Shown: in pieces, positions 27,050 through 39,527 of the stretch
Position numbering within the stretch: the stretch's first letter is position 1
Layout: every line of letters begins with the position of its first letter
Origin: Actinobacillus indolicus
Lineage (GTDB): Bacteria; Pseudomonadota; Gammaproteobacteria; Enterobacterales; Pasteurellaceae
Reading direction: 5' to 3'
Assembly (NCBI RefSeq): GCF_901764975.1
Contig: NZ_CABFKH010000002.1
Location: 244,906 to 308,905, forward strand
Length of the DNA: 64,000 bases
Program-made: the position numbers and the translations under genes
The notes under the pieces: model-generated
Told to the model about the DNA's origin: nothing
The model's input: the letters and a program-made list of their open reading frames with translations, nothing else
Database searches by the model: none

Positions 27050-28429
27050 CTAATCACAAGGTACGATTTTAATCGCTAATCCGCCCGTTGATGTTTCACG
27101 GTATTTCGCATTCATATCTTTGCCTGTTTCATACATGGTTTCAATTACTTTATCCAAAGTAACACGCGGCTGCGTTGTACGGCGTAATGCCATACGGCTT
27201 GCGTTGATTGCTTTCACCGATGCAATCGCATTGCGTTCAATGCAAGGCACTTGAACTTGTCCACCAACAGGGTCACAAGTCAAACCAAGGTTATGCTCCA
27301 TTGCGATTTCGGCCGCCATACAAACTTGGTCAGGTGTGCCACCCATAATCTCGGCTAAACCTGCGGCAGCCATAGAACAAGCTACACCCACTTCACCTTG
27401 ACAACCGACTTCTGCCCCTGAAATTGACGCATTCATTTTATAAAGTGAACCAATCACACTTGCAGCTAATAAATAGCGTTCTGTTGTTTCTTGGGTTAAT
27501 TCGCCGACAAACTGACGGTAATAGGCCAATACTGCGGGTACAATACCGCAAGCGCCATTGGTTGGCGCAGTCACTACTCTACCCCCTGCGGCATTTTCTT
27601 CATTTACCGCTAAAGCATACATATTGATCCAGTCAATAATTTGCATTGGGTCATTATTGAGTTTGCTGGTTGCTTCTAATGTTCGGCGTAGCGATGGCGC
27701 TCGGCGAATTACTTTTAACGGGCCAGGTAATAACCCTTCGGTATGTAAGCCATGTTCAATACAGTCATCCATGGTTTTCCATACTTTTGCAAGGTAATCA
27801 CTGATCTCTTGTTTTGGACGTAATGCCAATTCGTTTTTCCAAACAAGGCTCGAAATTGGCAAGCCATTGGCTTTACAATGTTTCAAAATATCTTCCGCGT
27901 TTTTATAAGGGAATGGCACTTCTACACTGCTGCTTTTGACCTTATCGAAGTTTTCATCATCTACAATAAAGCCACCGCCAATCGAATAATAGGTTTTGCT
28001 CAATACCAATTCCCCTTTAGAGAAAGCATTGAACGTCACCCCATTTTCATGGCGTGATAAAAAGTCATAATGGAATGGCATATCCGCAAAAAAATCAAAA
28101 GTGATTGTTTTAGCGTGTTCTGGTCGAGCTTCTGAAACCATAAGCTGTTGATGTTGTTTTACATCAGCAATCACTGATTCAATACGTTCAATATCTACAT
28201 TATCTGGCAGATAGCCCATTAAACCCATAATAATTGCTGTATCCGTACTGTGCCCACGTCCTGTTAAGGCTAATGAGCCATAGACATCGACTTGCAAGCG
28301 GTCAGTTTCTGCCAATTTTTTGCAATCAATTAAATGATCAATAAATTCTTTACCCGCTTTCATCGGACCAACGGTGTGGGAACTTGAAGGCCCAATTCCC
28401 ACTTTAAACATATCAAAAACGCTAATCAT
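27050..28429 (-). CDS. sdaA: L-serine ammonia-lyase
   Basis: Iron-sulfur serine deaminase converting L-serine to pyruvate and ammonia. From the ATG at 28429 it is 459 aa, close to E. coli SdaA (454); a GTG three codons upstream is the only alternative. Diagnostic motifs are the start MISVFDMFKVGIGPSSSHT, APTNGACGIVPAV, GAEVGCQGEVGVACSMAAAG and NLGLTCDPVGG, whose cysteines bind the [4Fe-4S] cluster. It lies 81 bases after sdaC, the likely serine transporter, so import and breakdown are paired. Confidence 0.95.
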   Translation of the reverse strand: MISVFDMFKVGIGPSSSHTVGPMKAGKEFIDHLIDCKKLAETDRLQVDVYGSLALTGRGHSTDTAIIMGLMGYLPDNVDIERIESVIADVKQHQQLMVSEARPEHAKTITFDFFADMPFHYDFLSRHENGVTFNAFSKGELVLSKTYYSIGGGFIVDDENFDKVKSSSVEVPFPYKNAEDILKHCKANGLPISSLVWKNELALRPKQEISDYLAKVWKTMDDCIEHGLHTEGLLPGPLKVIRRAPSLRRTLEATSKLNNDPMQIIDWINMYALAVNEENAAGGRVVTAPTNGACGIVPAVLAYYRQFVGELTQETTERYLLAASVIGSLYKMNASISGAEVGCQGEVGVACSMAAAGLAEIMGGTPDQVCMAAEIAMEHNLGLTCDPVGGQVQVPCIERNAIASVKAINASRMALRRTTQPRVTLDKVIETMYETGKDMNAKYRETSTGGLAIKIVPCD

Positions 28430-28454
28430 AATATCCACACTTATTTAAAATAAA

Positions 28455-28483
28455 TTCCCCCTACCCAAAAGTGGCAGGGGGAA
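28455..28483 (-). terminator. hairpin between sdaC and sdaA
   Basis: TTCCCCCT (28455-28462) pairs with AGGGGGAA (28476-28483). A short U-rich run follows on the minus strand. It may reduce read-through from sdaC into sdaA. Confidence 0.5.
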
Positions 28484-28510
28484 GAAAAAATTTCGGCTAT
28501 TGTAACGGTT

Positions 28511-29740
28511 TTAGAATAATCCGTACACTATTGCTGAAATTGCAACTGATCCCATCACTACCACAAACACATTACTAAATTTACCTTTGAACTTTTGTAA
28601 CGCTGGAATGGTATGGATCGCATACATTGGCATGATAAATAGAATCATAGCTATAACAGGGCCACCAAGACTTTCAATGAAACCAAGGATACTTGGGTTC
28701 AAGGTTGCCACAATCCATAGGGTAATTAAGAAAACAACGGCGGTGATTTTTTTGAATTTCGCAGGCTCAATCGGCTCTTTACGCATTTGATTAACTAACC
28801 CTTCTAAGCCCTCACGTGCGCCAAGATAGTGACCGAAGAAAGAGCTACCAATCGCTAAAAACGCCACTAATGGACCGAAGTAAGAAATAATTGGGTTATC
28901 AAATTTGTTCGCTAAGTAAGACAAAATAGAAATATTTTGTGCTTTGGCTTGCAGTAATTCTTCTGGCGTTAGGGTTAACACGCAGCTAAAGACAAAGAAC
29001 ATCACAAACAAGACCAAAATCATCGCTGTTGAGCGTAATACACTACTTGCATGTTTATCGGTTTGTTCTGGATCTTTATAGAATTTTTGTTGTGAAAGGG
29101 CAAAAGATGAAATCGCTGGAGAATGGTTGAAGGCAAAGACTAACACCGGAATCGTCAACCATAAGGTGATTAAAAAATCACTAGCTTGTGGAACTTGGCT
29201 AAGCGCCGCACCATTCCATTCTGGAATTAAGTAAATAGATAAGCCAAATAAAATTGCGACTAATGGATAAACCAGATAAGTCGTAATTTTTAACATCATC
29301 TCTTCATTTAACAACATCACCCCAATCATGATCGCAATCAAAATAAAGGAAAGGATCACTCTTGGTGGTGCTGCCACGTGTAATTGATTTTCTAAGAATG
29401 AAGTTACTGTATTGGTAATACCCACACCATAAATTAATAAAATAGGAAAAATTGCTAAAAAGTAAAGTAATGTAATTAATTTGCCCGCGCCATCACCAAA
29501 GTGTTCACGTACTACATTAGTAATATCGCTTCCTGGTGTTTTAGAAGATAGCACAAAACGCGCCAAGCCTCGGTGAGCCAAATAGGTCATTGGTCCGACT
29601 AAAATTGTCATCACAACAAGTGGTAAAAAACCACCCATACCCGCATTTATCGGTAAGAAAAGTACGCCAGCCCCTACTGCGGTACCGAATAAGTTCAATA
29701 CCCATGTAAGCGAAAAACGTTTAGATGAATGTTGATCCAT
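28511..29740 (-). CDS. sdaC: serine transporter (HAAAP family)
   Basis: Predicted inner-membrane proton/serine symporter. The 409-aa protein has about 11 hydrophobic segments and the family start [22 protein letters not shown]. It is close to E. coli SdaC (429 aa), and the next gene is the serine deaminase sdaA, which supports serine as substrate; threonine transport by the same family cannot be excluded. The AGGAGGATC ribosome binding site is strong but can be masked by a complementary upstream segment. Confidence 0.92.
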   Translation of the reverse strand: MDQHSSKRFSLTWVLNLFGTAVGAGVLFLPINAGMGGFLPLVVMTILVGPMTYLAHRGLARFVLSSKTPGSDITNVVREHFGDGAGKLITLLYFLAIFPILLIYGVGITNTVTSFLENQLHVAAPPRVILSFILIAIMIGVMLLNEEMMLKITTYLVYPLVAILFGLSIYLIPEWNGAALSQVPQASDFLITLWLTIPVLVFAFNHSPAISSFALSQQKFYKDPEQTDKHASSVLRSTAMILVLFVMFFVFSCVLTLTPEELLQAKAQNISILSYLANKFDNPIISYFGPLVAFLAIGSSFFGHYLGAREGLEGLVNQMRKEPIEPAKFKKITAVVFLITLWIVATLNPSILGFIESLGGPVIAMILFIMPMYAIHTIPALQKFKGKFSNVFVVVMGSVAISAIVYGLF

Positions 29741-29742
29741 AG

Positions 29743-29778
29743 ATCCTCCTGAATAATTAGATTTACCGTTTGGAGGAT
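29743..29778 (-). promoter_or_regulatory. sdaC ribosome-binding-site hairpin
   Basis: The ribosome binding site GGAGGAT (plus-strand ATCCTCC at 29743-29749) is fully complementary to an upstream ATCCUCC in the transcript (plus-strand GGAGGAT at 29772-29778). The seven-base stem with a 22-base loop would hide the start site. Confidence 0.6.
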
Positions 29779-29790
29779 TGGGTCAACAAT

Positions 29791-29839
29791 GCAAACATAA
29801 CTCAAACCACCAAATCGGTGGCGATCTTAGTATGTTTGC
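29791..29839 (-). promoter_or_regulatory. nested hairpin in the sdaC leader
   Basis: In the RNA, GCAAACATA and TATGTTTGC (plus 29831-29839 and 29791-29799) form a perfect 9-bp outer stem. Inside it CCACC and GGTGG (29817-29821 and 29807-29811) form a 5-bp inner stem. It lies 12 bases upstream of the RBS-masking segment, the arrangement expected of a sensor next to an expression switch. I do not recognise it as a known riboswitch class. Confidence 0.55.
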
Positions 29840-29952
29840 TCGGAATCGCAATAAGAAAATGTCAAAAGTGTGATCTATGTAAAGAAATGAAAGTAAATTA
29901 CATAAAGTTGTTCTATTACAAACAATTAAAGAGTAAACTATTCCAATAGTTC

Positions 29953-31071
29953 TTAGCGTAAATCATTAGCCTGTTGGAGCAAATTACGGCTTTCCTTCAA
30001 AAATTGTTCTGAATAGTCTCCAAACCATTGATGAACCTTCTCAAAAGCATTAACAAATCCTTCTTTATCGTTTTCTTGAAAAAATGCCAAACTCTGCTGA
30101 AAACTCTGTTGTAGTGAAGCAATTACATCTAAATTTTCAGGCTTATCGGCAATAATTTCTGCATACAGTTTCGCATCTTGGGCAAATAGACGGCCGATCA
30201 TTGCTAGCTCTAAACGATAAATCGGTGACGAAAGTGCAAGTAATTGCGGTAATTTGACCGCTTGTTGCGATAAATGTAGCCCATAAGCAAAGGTGGAAAA
30301 GTGGCGTAGTGCTTGAATGTAGGTCATAGCGTGATCGTGTTCTGTGGCATCGATCTCTTCAATCTTCGCCCCCCAAATCCGCATTTGGTCAAGCAACCAT
30401 TGATAACGTTCGGCAAAACGCCCGTGACAACAAGCGATCACTTGTTTGGCAAAACTTGCAATATCTGGCCCAAACATTGGGTGAAGTCCGACAACGGCTC
30501 CAGAATGCACTTCCAACATCTTCGCTAACGGCTGTGCTTTGACTGAAGTGAGATCAGCTAAGATCATCTGTTCGTTCAAATACGGCTGTAAACGCTCAAG
30601 GATATCTAAGGTGTTGGCTATCGGCACACAAACCACCACTAAATCCGCTCCGTGCATAATCTGTTCTGCCTGCTCCCAGTCATCTCGATCAAGGCGTTCC
30701 ACCGAATAGCCCGATAATTCAAAATAGCGGGCAAACAGTCCGCCTAGCTTGCCCAAGCCACCAACAACCACGATTTTTCGCACTTGCTCATTTGTCGCTT
30801 TAAAGCCGTGTTTATTCTCGTTGGCATAAGATTCCCGCATTAGACGACGCAACACATCTTCAATCAAATCAGCAGGAACGCCCTGAGCTTCCGCTTCTTG
30901 ACGGCGAGCGGCAATCATTGCGGCTTCACGTTCAGGGGCATAAATCGGCAAACCGTGCTGGTGCTTAATTTTGCCAACTTCGGCCACTAGTGAAAGACGT
31001 TTTGACAATAATTCAATTAACTGTTGATCGACTTGATCGATCTGTTCACGGATAGGATTTAATGGGTTCAT
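29953..31071 (-). CDS. tyrA: chorismate mutase / prephenate dehydrogenase
   Basis: Bifunctional enzyme of the tyrosine branch. The 372-aa protein has an N-terminal AroQ-type chorismate mutase (residues ~1-90; REQIDQVDQQLIELLSKRL, KIKHQHGLPIY) and a C-terminal NAD-dependent dehydrogenase with the Rossmann motif VVVGGLGKLGG at 101-111 and the catalytic-region GLHPMFGPD. Length matches E. coli TyrA (373). It starts one base after the aroF-type gene, so the pair is one operon as in E. coli aroF-tyrA. Confidence 0.97.
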   Translation of the reverse strand: MNPLNPIREQIDQVDQQLIELLSKRLSLVAEVGKIKHQHGLPIYAPEREAAMIAARRQEAEAQGVPADLIEDVLRRLMRESYANENKHGFKATNEQVRKIVVVGGLGKLGGLFARYFELSGYSVERLDRDDWEQAEQIMHGADLVVVCVPIANTLDILERLQPYLNEQMILADLTSVKAQPLAKMLEVHSGAVVGLHPMFGPDIASFAKQVIACCHGRFAERYQWLLDQMRIWGAKIEEIDATEHDHAMTYIQALRHFSTFAYGLHLSQQAVKLPQLLALSSPIYRLELAMIGRLFAQDAKLYAEIIADKPENLDVIASLQQSFQQSLAFFQENDKEGFVNAFEKVHQWFGDYSEQFLKESRNLLQQANDLR

Positions 31072-31072
31072 A

Positions 31073-32134
31073 CTACTTTCTTAGGGTTTCTGCAAAATCG
31101 GTTAATAAGGTTTCCGTTGTTTGCCAATCAATACAAGCATCTGTAATAGATACGCCATATTGCATCTGTTCAAAAGGTTGTTCAGACGATTGATTGCCTG
31201 CAAATAAATGGCTTTCAATCATTAAGCCGATAATAGATTGATTGCCTGCGACAAGCTGTTGTAGCACATTTTCCGCCACCAACGGCTGACGGCGATAATC
31301 TTTATTAGAGTTGCCGTGACTACAGTCGATCATAATCGCTTCAGGCAAGCCTGCTTTGCGTAATGCTTGCTCGCACTCTTGCACATATTGAGCTTCAAAA
31401 TTCGGGGATTTTCCACCGCGTAAAATAACATGTCCATCAGGATTGCCTTTAGTGTGCAATACTGTCACTTGCCCCTGTTGGTTAATCCCAATAAAACTAT
31501 GCCCCATTGCAGAAGCCTGCATTGCATTAATCGCAACGCCTAAATTTCCGTCTGTCCCATTTTTAAATCCCACCGCCATTGATAAGCCTGATGCCATTTC
31601 TCTGTGGGTTTGAGATTCTGTCGTTCTTGCTCCAATCGCTGACCAACTGAATAGATCAGCAAGATATTGTGGGCTAATCGGATCTAAGGCTTCGGTTGCA
31701 AGTGGCAAGCCAAGTTCAGCTAAGTCCAATAATAATTTACGCGCAATGCGTAGCCCTTTTTCAACATCAAATGTACCGTTTAAATTAGGATCATTAATTA
31801 AGCCTTTCCAACCCACCGTAGTACGTGGTTTTTCAAAGTACACTCGCATTACAATGTAAAGTTTATCTGACACTTTATCTGCTAATACTTTTAATTTTTT
31901 GGCATACTCTAATGCAGATACAGGATCGTGAATGGAGCAAGGGCCGATAACAATAAGCTGGCGTTTATCACGTTTATGAATAATGTCAGAAATTACCTTT
32001 CTTGATTCTTCAATCTGTTTACGCAGATGTTCAGGCAACGGAAACTCTTGTTTTAATCCTTTTGGGGTCAGCAAAACTTTTTCATCACAAATGTTTACGT
32101 TGTGTAAGCTATCCTGATTAAATACGGTGTTCAT
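31073..32134 (-). CDS. aroF: 3-deoxy-7-phosphoheptulonate synthase (class I)
   Basis: Condenses phosphoenolpyruvate and erythrose 4-phosphate in the first step of the shikimate pathway. The 353-aa product carries the class I AroFGH motifs VIGPCSIHDP, MRVYFEKPRTTVGWKG, IGARTTESQTHREMASG and IDCSHGNSNKDY. The gene pair with tyrA and a TyrR-like box upstream suggest the tyrosine-sensitive AroF isozyme, but feedback type is inferred from context, not residues. It begins with ATG at 32134. Confidence 0.93.
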   Translation of the reverse strand: MNTVFNQDSLHNVNICDEKVLLTPKGLKQEFPLPEHLRKQIEESRKVISDIIHKRDKRQLIVIGPCSIHDPVSALEYAKKLKVLADKVSDKLYIVMRVYFEKPRTTVGWKGLINDPNLNGTFDVEKGLRIARKLLLDLAELGLPLATEALDPISPQYLADLFSWSAIGARTTESQTHREMASGLSMAVGFKNGTDGNLGVAINAMQASAMGHSFIGINQQGQVTVLHTKGNPDGHVILRGGKSPNFEAQYVQECEQALRKAGLPEAIMIDCSHGNSNKDYRRQPLVAENVLQQLVAGNQSIIGLMIESHLFAGNQSSEQPFEQMQYGVSITDACIDWQTTETLLTDFAETLRK

Positions 32135-32150
32135 TTTTATTTCCTATAAT

Positions 32151-32168
32151 TGTAAAAAAATCAATACA
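32151..32168. promoter_or_regulatory. TyrR-like box upstream of aroF
   Basis: TGTAAA-N6-AATACA matches the TyrR consensus TGTAAA-N6-TTTACA at 10 of 12 positions. It lies 17 bases before the aroF ATG. A weaker overlapping copy ending in TTTACA runs from 32164 to 32181. This agrees with tyrosine control of aroF-tyrA in E. coli. Confidence 0.5.
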
Positions 32169-32207
32169 AAACTAATTTACAACGTAATTGGCAAAGTTTC
32201 AATAATT

Positions 32208-33230
32208 TTATAAATAATCTTGAATTTTCTGTTTCACTTGCTCTACTGAAATTCGCTCCATCAGTCCATCACCTTTCGCACTTGTCGCCCAAGGCAACTG
32301 ATCCCAAGGTTTTCCACGGCTCTCTAATACCGCCTGATCATAAACAGACACCACTTTATCTAAATCTAAATAAGGGCCTGTACGGCGTGGGTTATGAATC
32401 GCATATAGACCAATCACCCCTGTATTTTGCGTTGTTGCAATGTGTGCAGGGCCTGAATCCGACGATAGCACCAAATCTGCTTGACGAATTAATGCGGCAA
32501 GTTGTTTTAAATTGGTTTTTCCAGCAAGATTAAGACAATTCGGTGCAAGTTGTTGAATTTTTGCAGTCACTTCCATCTCATAAGCCGACGGAGATCCTGC
32601 AATAATCACATTGATGTTTTGTGCTAATGCAAATTGTGCAATTTGCCCATAATTTTCAGGCGACCAATCTTTCTCTTTTTTGCTAGAACAAGGGGCAATG
32701 ACTAAATTTTTTCTTTGTTTATCAATAAATTGCGATGTATAGGCTAAATCTTCTTCACTCACTGGCAAGTTCCAAGTTGGACGTAGATCTTGCACGCCAA
32801 TCGCTTTAGCAAACATCATCTGACCGTCTAAAACGTGGGGGGAAGAGGTCTGTTCCACCTTTTTATTTGTAAATAACCACTGCCCTTCTCTTGCCCGATC
32901 TCGATTAAAACCCACTTTCTGTTTTGCTCGAATACCTAGCGATAAAATAGACGCACGCAATGCCGTTTGCATATTTAACAGATAATCGAACCGCTTGTCA
33001 CGAAGCTGTTTCCATAACGCCAAAATCCCTTTCCACCCTGTTTTCTTATCATAAGGCACAAGGGTTACATTCGGGATACCTTGCATTAACATCGACTCCG
33101 TTTTACCAATAATCCAAGTGATTTCAGCTTGCGGATATTGGCGTTGAATGGCTTGCACAACCGCAAGGGTATGGCAAACATCACCAATCGCAGAAAGGCG
33201 TAAAATACAGATTGATTGTGGGCTGTTCAT
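32208..33230 (-). CDS. opsX: ADP-heptose:LPS heptosyltransferase (OpsX type)
   Basis: GT9-family glycosyltransferase that adds the first heptose to Kdo in the lipopolysaccharide inner core. The 340-aa product has CILRLSAIGDVCHTLAVVQAI, the ADP-heptose-binding region APCSSKKEKDWSPENY and SSDSGPAHIATTQ. It resembles OpsX, the Pasteurellaceae enzyme using phosphorylated Kdo. I start at the ATG at 33230, where AGGA lies 6 bases upstream; a GTG at 33248 and an ATG at 33236 lack spacing. It follows tusE by 8 bases. Confidence 0.88.
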   Translation of the reverse strand: MNSPQSICILRLSAIGDVCHTLAVVQAIQRQYPQAEITWIIGKTESMLMQGIPNVTLVPYDKKTGWKGILALWKQLRDKRFDYLLNMQTALRASILSLGIRAKQKVGFNRDRAREGQWLFTNKKVEQTSSPHVLDGQMMFAKAIGVQDLRPTWNLPVSEEDLAYTSQFIDKQRKNLVIAPCSSKKEKDWSPENYGQIAQFALAQNINVIIAGSPSAYEMEVTAKIQQLAPNCLNLAGKTNLKQLAALIRQADLVLSSDSGPAHIATTQNTGVIGLYAIHNPRRTGPYLDLDKVVSVYDQAVLESRGKPWDQLPWATSAKGDGLMERISVEQVKQKIQDYL

Positions 33231-33238
33231 CTTCATTC

Positions 33239-33577
33239 CTATAAACACTTCGCAGGTTTTGGCAAGCCTGCAATTTTGGTTGCCTGTTTTGCTGGGCCTT
33301 CGGGGAATAAACGTTGTAAATAACGGCTACTGCCTTTTTCTTCACCAAATTTCTGTGACAACGCTTTTACTAGCATTCGAATTGCAGGGGATGTTTTATA
33401 TTCTTGATAAAATTCTCGCACAAAATAGACGATCTCCCAATGAGCTTCGCTAAGTTCAAGATTATCTTTTTGAGCAATAACCACGGCAAGTTCAGGCGAC
33501 CAATCGTCTAAATTTTTTAAATAGCCGTGTTCGTCTGTGGGGTATTGTTGATGATTGAGTTCGATAAAATAGGTCAT
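33239..33577 (-). CDS. tusE: sulfurtransferase TusE
   Basis: Last relay of the Tus system that passes sulfur from TusBCD to MnmA for 2-thiolation of uridine 34 in tRNAs. The 112-aa product has [30 protein letters not shown], and ends ... [19 protein letters not shown]. The last cysteine, two residues from the end, is the persulfide-bearing residue of the DsrC/TusE family. The frame extends 15 codons further upstream, but the family start is MTYFIEL at 33577. It overlaps the translation region of opsX downstream. Confidence 0.94.
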   Translation of the reverse strand: MTYFIELNHQQYPTDEHGYLKNLDDWSPELAVVIAQKDNLELSEAHWEIVYFVREFYQEYKTSPAIRMLVKALSQKFGEEKGSSRYLQRLFPEGPAKQATKIAGLPKPAKCL

Positions 33578-33630
33578 ACTATAAATAGAAAATGCCACAA
33601 TCATGTGGCATTTAAAGGTCAATTAAAAAA

Positions 33631-34293
33631 TTAATCGTCGCTACCAAACACACCTAAAAGCTGTAATAAGCTTACAAACAGGTTGTAGATAGACACATAT
33701 AAATCAACGGTTGCACGGATATAGTTGGTTTCACCGCCATGGATAATGTTGCTAGTTGAATATAAAATTGCAGCCGTTGAGAACACTACAAATAATGCAC
33801 TGATCGCTAAACTTAACGCAGGCATAGCTAAGAAGATGTTCGCCACAATACCTACTAATAACACCACGAACAACGCAATCATCATGCCCGATAAGAAAGA
33901 CATATCACGTTTAGTAGTTAATACATACGCAGAACAGCCAAAGAACACCAACGCAGTAGCTCCTAAAGCTAATGCAACCACATCGCCTAAGCCATTGCTG
34001 ATATAGGCATTTAAAATTGGACCTAAGCTATAACCTAAGAAACCCGTTAACGCAAAAACACTGGCTAACCCTGCTGCACTATTTGCCGTTGCATTAGTTA
34101 AGAAAAGTAAGCCATAAAAACCAACTAACATTCCCCACCAAGGTAAACGAGGTAAGTTCAGAGCCATTGTTACTGAAGCAACGACCGCAGAAAATGCGAG
34201 CGTTAACGCAAGCAAAAAGTAAGTATTACGTAATACTTTATGTGTGCTAAGAAGGGATTCACTTCTTGCGGAAGTGACTAAACGATCTTGCAT
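33631..34293 (-). CDS. YccA-like BAX inhibitor-1 family membrane protein
   Basis: Inner-membrane protein of the BAX inhibitor-1/YccA/YbhL family, with about seven hydrophobic segments across 220 aa and the family C-terminal signature [12 protein letters not shown]. coli YccA interacts with FtsH; the function of this homologue is not shown by the sequence. It lies 53 bases upstream of tusE on the same strand, the same order as yccA-tusE in E. coli, which supports the YccA identity. The ribosome binding site is GGAGAT. Confidence 0.88.
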   Translation of the reverse strand: MQDRLVTSARSESLLSTHKVLRNTYFLLALTLAFSAVVASVTMALNLPRLPWWGMLVGFYGLLFLTNATANSAAGLASVFALTGFLGYSLGPILNAYISNGLGDVVALALGATALVFFGCSAYVLTTKRDMSFLSGMMIALFVVLLVGIVANIFLAMPALSLAISALFVVFSTAAILYSTSNIIHGGETNYIRATVDLYVSIYNLFVSLLQLLGVFGSDD

Positions 34294-34374
34294 AAAATCT
34301 CCTATAAATAACGTATTGTTTTTGTACTAAAAACATCCACAAATTAGCGATAAATGATAAAAAAGTCAATGAAT

Positions 34375-36645
<2,271 letters not shown>

Positions 36646-36679
36646 TTAAAATAACTTTTTCTTAACCTATTGATACCTT

Positions 36680-36707
36680 ATTCTACATGGAAAAGAAGAC
36701 AACTCAA
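36680..36707 (-). promoter_or_regulatory. icd promoter
   Basis: On the minus strand TTGAGT (plus 36702-36707) and TAGAAT (plus 36680-36685) are separated by 16 bp, 74 bp before the icd start. Confidence 0.5.
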
Positions 36708-36725
36708 GATGAACAAAATTATTTT

Positions 36726-36741
36726 TTAACAAAAAATTAAC
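36726..36741 (-). promoter_or_regulatory. candidate ArcA box upstream of icd
   Basis: On the minus strand two GTTAA elements (plus-strand TTAAC at 36726-36730 and 36737-36741) are 11 bp apart, matching the ArcA direct-repeat spacing. The site is 18 bp upstream of the proposed -35. The same arrangement is seen before sucA. Confidence 0.45.
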
Positions 36742-36791
36742 GAACATAAACTTGAATAATAACAAGCGGTCAGTTTTGCTCAATTTTTTGC

Positions 36792-36818
36792 AAAAAAATC
36801 CCCTCACGAGGAGGGGAT
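36792..36818 (-). terminator. clpB terminator
   Basis: On the minus strand ATCCCCTC and GAGGGGAT (plus 36811-36818 and 36798-36805) form an 8-bp stem with a 5-base loop, followed by seven U. It lies 15 bases after the clpB stop. An uptake sequence follows at 36763. Confidence 0.92.
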
Positions 36819-36833
36819 ATCATATAAATAGCA

Positions 36834-39407
36834 CTATTGAGTTGCTACAACTCTTCCGTCTTGATAATCCACTGTCACAGGACTATTCGGCAACAATTTG
36901 CCGGAGAGAATTTGCTGTGCCAAGGTGTTTTCAAGCTCTTGCTGAATTGCACGTTTGAGCGGTCTTGCTCCAAAGAGTGGGTCAAAGCCTGCTTCGCCGA
37001 TATGATCAACTGCCGCATCGGTCACAGCCACTTCATAGCCACGTTCCGCCATACGTTTAATTAAACGCTCAAGCTGAATTCTTGCAATCGCACGAATATT
37101 TTCTTTATCTAATGGGTGGAATACCACAGTTTCATCAATACGGTTGATAAATTCAGGGCGGAAATGTTGTCCAACCACATTCATCACGATAGTTTTCATT
37201 TCATCGTAACTTATATTTTCCGCATTCTCTTGAATTAAGTGCGAACCTAAGTTTGATGTCATAATGACGACGGTATTGCGGAAATCCACCGTGCGACCTT
37301 GTCCGTCAGTTAAGCGGCCATCATCAAGTACCTGCAATAAAATGTTGAACACATCTGGGTGAGCTTTTTCCACTTCATCGAGCAATACGACGGAATATGG
37401 ACGACGGCGAACCGCTTCGGTTAAATATCCGCCCTCTTCATAGCCGACATATCCCGGTGGTGCACCGACTAAGCGAGATACGCTATGTTTTTCCATAAAT
37501 TCGGACATATCGATCCGTACCATCGCATCTTGGTCGTCAAATAAGAAGTTGGCTAATGTTTTGCAAAGCTCTGTTTTCCCTACGCCTGTCGGTCCTAAGA
37601 ATAGGAATGAACCGATAGGGCGATTTGGATCAGACAAGCCTGCACGACTACGGCGGATCGCATTTGCCACCGCATCAACCGCTTCACTTTGACCGATGAC
37701 TCGTTTGTGTAGCACTTCTTCCATTCGCAACAGTTTCTCTTTTTCCCCTTCCATCATTTTGGATACCGGAATGCCGGTGGCTTTAGAAAGCACTTCGGCA
37801 ATTTCTTCATCGGTCACTTTGGTGCGAAGCAGGTGATTTTCACCGCCTTCTTCTTCACGTTTTACCGCTTCTTGCAACTGTTTTTCAAGTGCCGGAATTT
37901 TGCCGTATTGTAATTCAGACATTTTCTCGAAATTATTTTCGCGGCGAGCCTGATCCATTTCAATGCGGGCGTTTTCCAACTCGGTTTTAATGTGTTGCGT
38001 GCCTAATAGAGCGGACTTTTCTGCTTTCCATACTTCTTCCAGCTCCGCATATTCACGCTCACGAGCGGTTAGATCCTCGTCTAATTTTGCAAGACGCTGA
38101 CGGCTGGCTTCATCTTCTTCTTTTTGCAACGCTTGACGCTCTAATTTCAACTGAATGATACGGCGTTCAAGTTTATCTAACGGCTCTGGTTTAGAGTCGA
38201 TTTCCATACGCAAGCTCGATGCTGCTTCATCAATTAAGTCAATCGCCTTATCGGGCAATTGACGATCGGAAATATAGCGGTGCGAAAGGGTTGCGGCTGC
38301 GACAATTGCAGGGTCAGTAATTTGAACGTGATGGTGAATTTCGTAACGTTCTTTCAAACCACGCAAAATCGCAATCGTATCCTCAACCGTCGGTTCATCG
38401 ACTAACACTTTTTGGAAACGACGCTCCAGAGCCGCATCTTTTTCAATATACTGACGATATTCATCTAAGGTTGTCGCCCCGACACAGTGCAATTCGCCAC
38501 GAGCAAGAGACGGTTTCAACAAGTTACCTGCGTCCATCGCTCCATCGGTTTTACCTGCACCGACCATCGTATGAATTTCATCAATAAACAGGATCACTTG
38601 CCCTTCTTCTTTGGCAAGTTCATTCAATACCGCTTTCAAACGTTCTTCAAACTCACCACGGTATTTTGCTCCTGCAATTAACGCTCCCATATCAAGCGAT
38701 AAAACCCGTTTGTTCTTCAAACCCTCAGGCACTTCGCCATTGACAATACGTTGTGCTAAACCTTCGACAATCGCCGTTTTCCCCACACCAGGTTCACCGA
38801 TAAGCACGGGGTTATTTTTAGTACGGCGTTGCAACACTTGCACAGTACGGCGGATCTCTTCATCACGCCCGATCACAGGGTCAAGTTTGCCTGCTTTAGC
38901 CCGTTCAGTTAAATCAATGGTATATTTTTGTAACGCTTGTCGAGTTTCTTCTGCATTTTGATTATTCACGCTCTCTCCTCCACGAATTTGTTGAATGGCG
39001 GCTGTCACCTTCTCTTTGGTTAAACCTAAGTTTTTCAATAACTTGCCTAAATCACCATTATCTTCAAGTGCCGCAAGCACAAATAGCTCTGATGAAATAA
39101 AGCTATCGCCAAACTGTTGCGACAATTTATCGCATTGATTTAACAAGCGAAAAAGTTGTTGCGACGGCTGTGTATTGCCCCCTTGCACCTGCGGCAAACG
39201 GCTAATAATGCCATCAAGTTCACTGCTTAAACGGTTAGGTTGCACATTTAAACTGGTGACAAGCGGTGTGATTGAGCCATCATTTTGCTTTAACAAGGCA
39301 AGCATTAAATGGGCTGGCTCAATATAGGGATTATCTTTGCCAACGGCTAAGGATTGTGCGTCCGCAATCGCTGATTGGAATTTGCTGGTAAATTTATCAA
39401 TATTCAT
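36834..39407 (-). CDS. clpB: ATP-dependent disaggregase ClpB
   Basis: Hsp100 chaperone that extracts polypeptides from aggregates with DnaK. The 857-aa protein equals E. coli ClpB. In order: N-terminal domain (~1-145), nucleotide-binding domain 1 with GEPGVGKT at 204-211, the long M-domain coiled coil (~410-525, [16 protein letters not shown]) that marks ClpB against ClpA, and nucleotide-binding domain 2 with [10 protein letters not shown] near 603. The C-terminal motif [14 protein letters not shown] is intact. A heat-shock promoter lies upstream. Confidence 0.98.
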   Translation of the reverse strand: MNIDKFTSKFQSAIADAQSLAVGKDNPYIEPAHLMLALLKQNDGSITPLVTSLNVQPNRLSSELDGIISRLPQVQGGNTQPSQQLFRLLNQCDKLSQQFGDSFISSELFVLAALEDNGDLGKLLKNLGLTKEKVTAAIQQIRGGESVNNQNAEETRQALQKYTIDLTERAKAGKLDPVIGRDEEIRRTVQVLQRRTKNNPVLIGEPGVGKTAIVEGLAQRIVNGEVPEGLKNKRVLSLDMGALIAGAKYRGEFEERLKAVLNELAKEEGQVILFIDEIHTMVGAGKTDGAMDAGNLLKPSLARGELHCVGATTLDEYRQYIEKDAALERRFQKVLVDEPTVEDTIAILRGLKERYEIHHHVQITDPAIVAAATLSHRYISDRQLPDKAIDLIDEAASSLRMEIDSKPEPLDKLERRIIQLKLERQALQKEEDEASRQRLAKLDEDLTAREREYAELEEVWKAEKSALLGTQHIKTELENARIEMDQARRENNFEKMSELQYGKIPALEKQLQEAVKREEEGGENHLLRTKVTDEEIAEVLSKATGIPVSKMMEGEKEKLLRMEEVLHKRVIGQSEAVDAVANAIRRSRAGLSDPNRPIGSFLFLGPTGVGKTELCKTLANFLFDDQDAMVRIDMSEFMEKHSVSRLVGAPPGYVGYEEGGYLTEAVRRRPYSVVLLDEVEKAHPDVFNILLQVLDDGRLTDGQGRTVDFRNTVVIMTSNLGSHLIQENAENISYDEMKTIVMNVVGQHFRPEFINRIDETVVFHPLDKENIRAIARIQLERLIKRMAERGYEVAVTDAAVDHIGEAGFDPLFGARPLKRAIQQELENTLAQQILSGKLLPNSPVTVDYQDGRVVATQ

Positions 39408-39472
39408 AGTTTCCTCTAAATTCTGTTATTAAATGTTTTGACTTCGAGATTACTCTCGCTTGACGAAACTAT

Positions 39473-39500
39473 AAATTGGGATTGTCAAGGGGATTTCAAG
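39473..39500 (-). promoter_or_regulatory. sigma-32 promoter of clpB
   Basis: On the minus strand CTTGAAA (plus 39494-39500) and CCCAATTT (plus 39473-39480) are 13 bp apart, matching the sigma-32 consensus CTTGAAA-N13-CCCCATNT with one mismatch. It lies 66 bp before the clpB ATG. Heat-shock control of clpB is established in E. coli. Confidence 0.75.
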
Positions 39501-39527
39501 AGAAAATGTGAAATAGATCACAAAATT

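Noticed and set aside
29861..29881. CRP-like half site (TGTGATC) upstream of the sdaC leader
   Set aside because: The second half does not match, and the promoter position is unclear.
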